Below, piece after piece: positions 58,541 through 64,000 of a stretch of 64,000 bases of DNA (within the stretch, counting starts at the first letter, position 1; each line of letters opens with the position of its first letter). The notes below the pieces were generated by a model. The model saw only the letters and a list, made by a program, of their open reading frames with translations, did not search any database and had not been told where the DNA came from. The stretch comes from Marinoscillum pacificum (GTDB lineage Bacteria > Bacteroidota > Bacteroidia > Cytophagales > Cyclobacteriaceae): NCBI RefSeq assembly GCF_024714495.1, contig NZ_JAMZMJ010000001.1, forward strand, positions 806,001-870,000, written 5' to 3'. The translations under genes were made by a program, and so were the position numbers.

Positions 58541-61264
58541 TTAATAATCCGCTTGCCTTCCACCTTGATCTATCATCTGACGTAGAAATCCATTAAAACC
58601 TTCTTCTTTCAATAAGTCTTCCATGGTCAAATGGAATCTATATTTCCAATAATGCTGAGAAATCGCTGGCACATTTATTCGTTCTACTTCTGGATCTTCC
58701 CTTCTTAACCTACCATCCATCGCCACCAAATCCTGAATTGGAAATATGGCCAACATACTTGGCGATGCTAAATGCTGACTTATAACATCTTTTGCCACCC
58801 AAGGCTCACATTGATCCGGCGCTTTGCCCCAATGACCTAGAATATGATTGAAGAAACGCTGGGTTTGTCCTTCATCCTCTTGCCACCATTCTCTCAATGT
58901 AGACATGTCATGACTTCCGGTACTGGTTACACTCAAGTATGGTGTATCTGCAGGATTCCAGAACTCACGATCATCATTAGGCATTCTTTGAATTGCTAAA
59001 CTCAAAATCTGTAGCTCATTCATCACACCAGGAACACTCGCAGGTACCATCCCCAAATCCTCTCCACAGATTAACATATCCGTAGCATCCTTTAGCATTG
59101 GTAGCTTGCGCATGGCACTTTCTCTCCAAAACTCATTGTGACGTCTGTAGTAATAGTCTATATACAGCTGATCGATCTTCTCTCGGGTACCATGATCCAA
59201 TTCATTAAATGAATAGGTACTGTGCAAACTCATACGAGGATTAAATGCTCTTCCATTACTCAAAGGAGCTTCCAGAAACAGCACCTCTCCTATGAGGCGA
59301 TACAGATTGTTTCGTATCCAATTATTGAAATCGGCACTTTCAGGCTCCTCCTGAATTTTAGAATCAAAATATTCCTTAACCTTTCGTTGTGTATCATAGA
59401 ACTCCTTCATTTGATAACAGCCTGGCGAATACTCATCCAAATAGGTACTAATAATGGATTCGGCATGATTACCAAACAAATCAAAGATCATATGCTCTCG
59501 AATGTATGGTTTACAGAATCGGTCGTAATCAAAATGAAGCCCTCTCTCAGCTAATTCATCTAAATGAAATGGAAGTGAGGGATTAAACCTCCCCATCAAG
59601 CCTTCCACTTGCTCCCATGGAATTTCCCAAATTCTAAAAAAGCCTAGAATATGGTCGATTCTAAATACATCAAAGTAGTCAGACATCTTCACCATGCGCT
59701 CACGCCACCAGCTGTAGTCGTCCTTTGACATTTCTTCCCAATTGTATGTAGGAAAGCCCCAGTTTTGTCCTGTAATAGAAAAGTCATCTGGTGGAGCTCC
59801 TGCTTGAGTAGCCATATTGAAAAGATGTGGCAACCTCCAGGCATCAACAGAATTTCTATAAATACCAATTGGGATATCTCCTTTCAACACAACTCCATTT
59901 GCTCTTGCATACGCTGTAGCATCTTTCAATTGTTGATCTAAATGAAACTGGATGTAATAATGAATCGCCACCTCATCGTAAAACTTAGATTTTGGAGCAA
60001 CAAAAGCAGCCAATTCTTTATCTGTCATTTGCTCATACTTGCCCCATTGAGTAAAGTCAGGTGTTTTGTTTCGATCTCTCAAACAACAAAATGCTGCGTA
60101 ATCTGGCAACCAATGTTCATTGGCAGAGAAGAAGCTTTTGAATTCCTTACTTTTCAGGAATGATGCCTTATTATCTTCAAAGCTCTGTTTGAAGAAGGAC
60201 ATTTTCAAAGCCATTACCTGTTCATAGTCTACTTCGGCAAGAGCATTCAATTCTTTTGCCCTAGTTTCAACTTCCTTTTGGGCTTTTATATCCTTCAGCT
60301 TACCAATGGCTCCCAGATTGGCATAAATAGGATGTAAAGCATCTACTGAAACAGCCGCATATGGATAGGAGTCTACCCAGGTGTGAGTAGCTACTGTATC
60401 ATTAACAGGCAATACCTGAACGACTTTCATCCCTGTTTTTACCGCCCAGTCCACCATTAGTTTGATATCTGGAAACTCACCTACACCAGCACTAGATTCA
60501 GTACGCAATGAAAATACAGGAATTGCAACTCCGGCAGTTTTCCAATGACCAACAGGATATCTAAACTCCTCTTCGGAGTGGATGACTAATTTCTTATGAT
60601 TCGAAAGATCGTAGAGAGGAAAATAACGATTTGTTCCACTCTCCCACGTGACTACTTTTTCTTCTTTGTGAGAGTAGATCACAAACTTGTATTCGAATGG
60701 AGTATCTACTTCATCTATTGGAAGATCAACAGTCCAAATTGGGAAATCCTGATCGCTCATTAAAATTACATTCTTCTCATCCCAATTTCCAAGGGAATCG
60801 ATACTCCCCAAAACCCCCATTTGATAGCTTTCACTTATTCTGGGAGCTCTTAGTTGTAACCTAATATAACTTTCTTTCTTGCGATAGGAGATCTTTTGAT
60901 ATGACCTATTTTCTCTTTTGAAAAATGCCTTCATAAAAGGAGCTGTCAATAGATTATTCTCAAAAGCGTGTTGCGATCTCCAATTATCCTTCAAATGCGC
61001 TATCTCAAAATGTTTTGGAACTTCCAAGGATCGGGCTCCTCCAAATTCTTTGATTACATGATCCTGACCTTCAGTTTTTACGATGTAGTTATACTCACAT
61101 GATTCAGAAGAAATTTCTATCTCCAACTCCCACAATTCACCAGATGTTGGCGTCATAGCCACAGCCTTATTGTTATCCCATTCTCCAAGTTCTTTACATG
61201 ATCCCTCTACACATAATTGCTGTCCCCAATTCGTGCGATACCCTACTACAAACTTTAGCTTCAT
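58541..61264 (-). CDS. malQ: 4-alpha-glucanotransferase, DPE2-like with two CBM20 domains
   Basis: 907 residues. Two starch-binding CBM20 modules come first (residues 3-100: FVVGYRTNWGQQLCVEGSCKELGEWD; and 130-240: LRAPRISESYQMGVLGSIDSLGNWD), then the GH77 catalytic domain (GMKVVQVLPVNDT, RNSVDAWRLPHLFNM, FDVFRIDHILGFFRIWEIPW with the nucleophile Asp, DMLICGEDLGMVPASVPG with the acid/base Glu, TSTGSHDMSTLREWW). The two CBM20 domains and the insert in GH77 are the layout of plant DPE2. It transfers glucan units between maltose/maltodextrin and longer chains. Divergent from the aldolase gene. Confidence 0.95.
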   Translation of the reverse strand: MKLKFVVGYRTNWGQQLCVEGSCKELGEWDNNKAVAMTPTSGELWELEIEISSESCEYNYIVKTEGQDHVIKEFGGARSLEVPKHFEIAHLKDNWRSQHAFENNLLTAPFMKAFFKRENRSYQKISYRKKESYIRLQLRAPRISESYQMGVLGSIDSLGNWDEKNVILMSDQDFPIWTVDLPIDEVDTPFEYKFVIYSHKEEKVVTWESGTNRYFPLYDLSNHKKLVIHSEEEFRYPVGHWKTAGVAIPVFSLRTESSAGVGEFPDIKLMVDWAVKTGMKVVQVLPVNDTVATHTWVDSYPYAAVSVDALHPIYANLGAIGKLKDIKAQKEVETRAKELNALAEVDYEQVMALKMSFFKQSFEDNKASFLKSKEFKSFFSANEHWLPDYAAFCCLRDRNKTPDFTQWGKYEQMTDKELAAFVAPKSKFYDEVAIHYYIQFHLDQQLKDATAYARANGVVLKGDIPIGIYRNSVDAWRLPHLFNMATQAGAPPDDFSITGQNWGFPTYNWEEMSKDDYSWWRERMVKMSDYFDVFRIDHILGFFRIWEIPWEQVEGLMGRFNPSLPFHLDELAERGLHFDYDRFCKPYIREHMIFDLFGNHAESIISTYLDEYSPGCYQMKEFYDTQRKVKEYFDSKIQEEPESADFNNWIRNNLYRLIGEVLFLEAPLSNGRAFNPRMSLHSTYSFNELDHGTREKIDQLYIDYYYRRHNEFWRESAMRKLPMLKDATDMLICGEDLGMVPASVPGVMNELQILSLAIQRMPNDDREFWNPADTPYLSVTSTGSHDMSTLREWWQEDEGQTQRFFNHILGHWGKAPDQCEPWVAKDVISQHLASPSMLAIFPIQDLVAMDGRLRREDPEVERINVPAISQHYWKYRFHLTMEDLLKEEGFNGFLRQMIDQGGRQADY

Positions 61265-61339
61265 TCCGATATAGTTTTTTATAACTTTTTAGCGTAAAAC
61301 GTACGATTAACGAAGATTATCGACATTTTTACATCAGAT

Positions 61340-61353
61340 ATGTCAAATGACAT
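61340..61353. promoter_or_regulatory. Palindromic candidate operator in the malQ-fbaA gap
   Basis: ATGTCA-AA-TGACAT, six-base arms with a two-base spacer, about 76 bp before the malQ start on the minus strand. It resembles a small dimeric regulator site. Seen directly; function inferred. Confidence 0.35.
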
Positions 61354-61532
61354 TTTAGGAGTTTCAAGACTTAAAGAAATAACAAACGTTTGAAACCAGT
61401 CTGAAACTCTATTTTCTTGAAAATCAAGCAAAAAACACACATTTAGACGCTGTTAAAATAGGAAATTCCTAAATAATTCTACTTGTAAATAGAAGATTTT
61501 AAAACGTAGGAAACCTTATCCAATGAACGGGT

Positions 61533-61540
61533 TATATTTG
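61533..61540 (+). promoter_or_regulatory. -7 promoter box of fbaA
   Basis: TATATTTG fits TAnnTTTG exactly, 33 bp before the fbaA ATG at 61574. No convincing TTG is found at -33. Confidence 0.5.
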
Positions 61541-61573
61541 TGTGAAATCTAAAACCTATAAACATTTTTAATA

Positions 61574-62638
61574 ATGAAATTCAGACCGGGTGTACTTACT
61601 GGAAAAGAAGCGACTGATCTTCTGAACTATGCTAATGAAAATGGATTTGCATTACCAGCTGTAAATACAATTGGTACCAACACCATCAATGGAGTATTGG
61701 AAACTGCGAGAGATTTAAACTCGCCGGTGATTATTCAATTCTCAAATGGTGGGGCTGCTTTTATTGCGGGTAAAGGAATGAGCAACGATGGACAGCAAGC
61801 AGCAATTGCGGGTGCAGTATCTGGTGCTCAGCACGTACATCAAATGGCTGAAAAATATGGTGTACCTGTAATTCTTCATACGGATCACGCTGCTAGAAAA
61901 CTTCTTCCTTGGATTGACGGACTGTTGGATGCAAATGAGAAGCATTTCGAGCAAACTGGTTCCCCTCTATTCAGCTCTCACATGATTGATTTATCAGAAG
62001 AGCCATTGGAAGAGAACATCGCTACATGTAAAAAGTATTTTGAAAGAATGGCCAAAATGGGCATGACTTTGGAAATAGAACTAGGTGTAACTGGTGGTGA
62101 AGAAGATGGTGTAGATAATACCGATATCGATAACAGTAAATTATATACACAACCAGAGGAAGTATCATATGCTTATGAAGAGCTTATGAAAGTATCTCCA
62201 AACTTTACTATTGCAGCTGCATTTGGTAACGTACACGGTGTATACAAGCCAGGTAACGTGAAATTGACTCCAAAAATCCTTCAAAACTCTCAGGATTACA
62301 TCCAGGAGAAGTTTGGTACTGGTAAAAATCCAGTAAACTTCGTATTCCACGGTGGATCAGGATCTACAAGAGAAGAAATCAGAGAAGCAATTTCTTACGG
62401 TGCTATAAAGATGAACATCGATACAGACATGCAATGGGCATTCTGGGATGGAATTAGAAATTTCTACCAAGCAAAAGAAGGATATCTTCAAGCACAAATT
62501 GGTAATCCTGATGGAGACGATGTTCCTAACAAAAAATTCTATGACCCACGTGTTTGGTTAAGAGAAGCTGAAAAATCTTTCGTTGAGAGATTAAAAGTTT
62601 CTTTTGAAGATCTAAACAACGTAGGTACAAACGCGTAA
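61574..62638 (+). CDS. fbaA: Class II fructose-bisphosphate aldolase
   Basis: 354 residues, close to the E. coli FbaA length and pattern. ALPAVNTIGTNTINGVLETA, QFSNGGAAFIAGKG, the zinc site HTDHAARKLLPW (HTDH at 102-105), LEIELGVTGGEEDGVDN, FGNVHGVYKPGNV (His ligand) and FVFHGGSGST (His ligand) are all present. It splits fructose-1,6-bisphosphate into two triose phosphates, and the reverse in gluconeogenesis. It has its own promoter box and a strong terminator. Confidence 0.97.
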   Translation: MKFRPGVLTGKEATDLLNYANENGFALPAVNTIGTNTINGVLETARDLNSPVIIQFSNGGAAFIAGKGMSNDGQQAAIAGAVSGAQHVHQMAEKYGVPVILHTDHAARKLLPWIDGLLDANEKHFEQTGSPLFSSHMIDLSEEPLEENIATCKKYFERMAKMGMTLEIELGVTGGEEDGVDNTDIDNSKLYTQPEEVSYAYEELMKVSPNFTIAAAFGNVHGVYKPGNVKLTPKILQNSQDYIQEKFGTGKNPVNFVFHGGSGSTREEIREAISYGAIKMNIDTDMQWAFWDGIRNFYQAKEGYLQAQIGNPDGDDVPNKKFYDPRVWLREAEKSFVERLKVSFEDLNNVGTNA

Positions 62639-62660
62639 TTTCAATCGTTTGAATTTTTAA

Positions 62661-62700
62661 GAAGCCATCGTGACTAAATTGTCACGATGGCTTCTTTGGT
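62661..62700 (+). terminator. Intrinsic terminator after fbaA
   Basis: GAAGCCATCGTGAC (62661-62674) pairs perfectly with GTCACGATGGCTTC (62681-62694) around TAAATT, a 14-bp stem, followed by TTTGGTTTT. Confidence 0.88.
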
Positions 62701-62709
62701 TTTAGACTA

Positions 62710-62740
62710 TTGTCAAAGGGGTTTTCATGTGCTACTTTAG
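62710..62740 (+). promoter_or_regulatory. Candidate promoter of the GH13 lipoprotein gene
   Basis: TTG (62710-62712) and TACTTTAG (62733-62740), separated by 20 bp, fit the Bacteroidota -33 TTG / -7 TAnnTTTG layout with one mismatch. The ATG follows 31 bp after the box. Confidence 0.5.
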
Positions 62741-62770
62741 GGGAACCAACAGCATTAAAACACTCAAGAA

Positions 62771-64000
62771 ATGAGATCACTCACTGTTAGTCTATTATTT
62801 CCATTATGCTTACTCATAGCTTGTACTACAACAAAAGAAACCACCGATAAACCCATGGCAGAATCTCAAGAAAGAATGATGTTGTATCAGATGTTTACAC
62901 GTCTGTTTACCAACACCAACCTCACTAACAAACCATGGGGAACCATCGAAGAAAATGGCGTTGGTAAGTTCAACGATATTACGGCTAAATCGCTAGAAGA
63001 GCTTAAGCTGATGGGAATCACTCATGTTTGGTATACAGGAGTCATAGAACATGCCTTACTAACGGATTATACTCAATTCGGCATTCCTCTTGATGATGCT
63101 GATGTGGTAAAAGGAAGAGCAGGATCTCCCTATGCCATCAAGGATTACTATGATGTGAATCCTGACCTAGCAAAGTCTGTGCCCAATCGAATGCGTGAAT
63201 TTGAAGCTTTGGTAAAGAGGACGCACGATGCCGGACTAAAAGTGATCGTTGACTTTGTGCCTAATCACGTAGCTCGAGCATACCACTCTGATGTAAAGCC
63301 TGAGGGAGTCATTGATTTTGGCGAAGATGACAATATGGAAGCTTCCTTTGACCCAAATAATAATTTCTACTACATACCAAATAGTAGTTTCGTGGTTCCA
63401 GAAGGCTACAACTCTCTTGGTGACAACACCTTCCCTACTAAGGATGGCAAGTTTGATGAATCGCCAGCAAAAGCTACTGGAAACGACGTATTCAGTGCTT
63501 CCCCATCTATCTACGATTGGTTTGAAACAGTCAAACTCAACTATGGAGTAGATTATTTAAACAACAGACAAACACATTTTGACAGTATCCCGGACACCTG
63601 GATCAAAATGAAGGACATACTGCTATTTTGGGCAGGTAAAAATGTCGATGGTTTCCGTTGTGATATGGCAGAAATGGTACCAGTAGAGTTTTGGGAATGG
63701 GTGACTAAAGAAGTGAAAGCACAATATCCAGAAATTTCTTTCACCGCTGAAATTTACAATCCACACGCTTACAGAAATTACATCCATCAAGGAGGGTTTG
63801 ACTACTTGTATGACAAAGTGGAACTCTATGACACATTAAAAGGTATCATACAGGGACATATGACAACAGATGCCATCACAGGAATCTGGCAACGTCAGGA
63901 CGGAATTGGCCCCAACATGCTCCGCTTCTTAGAAAATCATGACGAACAGAGAATTGCTTCTCCCGATTTTGCAGGAGAAATGAACAAAGGGATACCGATG
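62771..64000 (+). CDS. GH13 alpha-amylase-family lipoprotein, N-terminal part (runs off the window)
   Basis: The frame is open from the ATG at 62771 to the end of the window (410 codons). MRSLTVSLLFPLCLLIACTTT is a lipoprotein signal with Cys at 18. The GH13 barrel is clear: THVWYTGVIEH, KVIVDFVPNHVAR (region I), VDGFRCDMAEMVP (region II, catalytic Asp), ISFTAEIYNP (region III, catalytic Glu) and FLENHDEQRIA (region IV). It should cut or transfer alpha-glucans at the outer membrane, feeding maltodextrin to MalQ. The 3' end is not in the window. Confidence 0.92.
   Translation, partial: MRSLTVSLLFPLCLLIACTTTKETTDKPMAESQERMMLYQMFTRLFTNTNLTNKPWGTIEENGVGKFNDITAKSLEELKLMGITHVWYTGVIEHALLTDYTQFGIPLDDADVVKGRAGSPYAIKDYYDVNPDLAKSVPNRMREFEALVKRTHDAGLKVIVDFVPNHVARAYHSDVKPEGVIDFGEDDNMEASFDPNNNFYYIPNSSFVVPEGYNSLGDNTFPTKDGKFDESPAKATGNDVFSASPSIYDWFETVKLNYGVDYLNNRQTHFDSIPDTWIKMKDILLFWAGKNVDGFRCDMAEMVPVEFWEWVTKEVKAQYPEISFTAEIYNPHAYRNYIHQGGFDYLYDKVELYDTLKGIIQGHMTTDAITGIWQRQDGIGPNMLRFLENHDEQRIASPDFAGEMNKGIPM

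Larger units (their letters stand above)
61265..61573. other. Divergent regulatory region between malQ and fbaA
   Basis: 309 bp without a gene. It holds an inverted repeat ATGTCA-AA-TGACAT (61340-61353), a second inverted repeat GAGTTTCAAGACT (61359-61371) / AGTCTGAAACTC (61398-61409) with a one-base bulge, and a -7 box for fbaA (61533-61540). The rest is AT-rich. Both flanking genes belong to carbohydrate metabolism, so shared control is likely; the regulators are unknown. Confidence 0.5.

Noticed and set aside
1-64000. CRISPR arrays, prophage, insertion sequences or a restriction system
   Set aside because: No regularly spaced short repeats, transposase, integrase, phage structural or restriction-modification motif was found. 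The only tandem repeat is the GIY-YIG array.

Overview
The window is 64 kb of chromosome from a low-GC member of the Bacteroidota, most likely a marine Cytophagales relative (Reichenbachiella/Marivirga/Ekhidna-like). This rests on three things: type IX secretion (T9SS) sorting domains of both type A (genes at 373 and 2548) and type B (gene at 22676), TAnnTTTG-type -7 promoter boxes in front of several genes, and families typical of the phylum. The exact genus is inference. Most of the content is housekeeping DNA with very compact gene packing. There is no rRNA, CRISPR array, prophage or insertion sequence that I can support.

Layout. 1-6.4 kb: end of a PASTA protein, two T9SS-secreted proteins, a rhodanese, then an M50 protease and a HAD phosphatase on the other strand. 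6.4-7.6 kb: a CAT-anticodon tRNA followed by a tandem array with a period of about 377 bp. Each unit carries the tRNA terminator, a GIY-YIG nuclease ORF, and a copied piece of the tRNA 3' end in which the acceptor palindrome is replaced by an 18-bp palindrome. The first ORF is broken by a 2-bp deletion. 7.7-16 kb: a small protein, a thioredoxin-like secreted protein and the gltBD operon. 16-25.8 kb: a lipoprotein, a TerB-like/ABCG transporter fusion with a YdcF-type protein, a Lys/Ala/Glu-rich small protein, hisS, a type B sorted protein, YbaB, a glycosyltransferase and PspC. 25.9-31.5 kb: an OmpA/TPR lipoprotein, pdhB, a Crp/Fnr regulator next to an oxidoreductase with an exact FNR-type box, and ffh. 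31.6-42.2 kb: a secreted protein, a hidden 51-aa lipoprotein, an OPT/NSS/MetS/MazG-like operon (the 36-aa MetS-like gene is easily missed), a DUF4097 protein, an S41 protease, a ROK kinase, and an ECF sigma cluster with membrane partners.

42.2-58.5 kb: paired small membrane coiled-coil proteins, several small enzymes, penicillin acylase and patatin (divergent), pyrophosphatase, a hybrid histidine kinase convergent with an alpha-oxoamine-synthase/GNAT fusion, a serine hydrolase, an acyl-CoA oxidase-like enzyme, a carboxypeptidase-regulatory-like protein and a pair of LVIVD lipoproteins. 58.5-64 kb: a DPE2-like MalQ with two starch-binding domains, class II aldolase and the start of a GH13 amylase lipoprotein. 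Together these last genes suggest maltodextrin use feeding glycolysis.

The best candidate for something poorly described is the tRNA-anchored GIY-YIG array at 6.7-7.6 kb. Next come the AOS-GNAT fusion (possible sphingolipid/sulfonolipid-like chemistry), the paired coiled-coil membrane proteins, and the unusual number of convergent genes whose ends touch or overlap.
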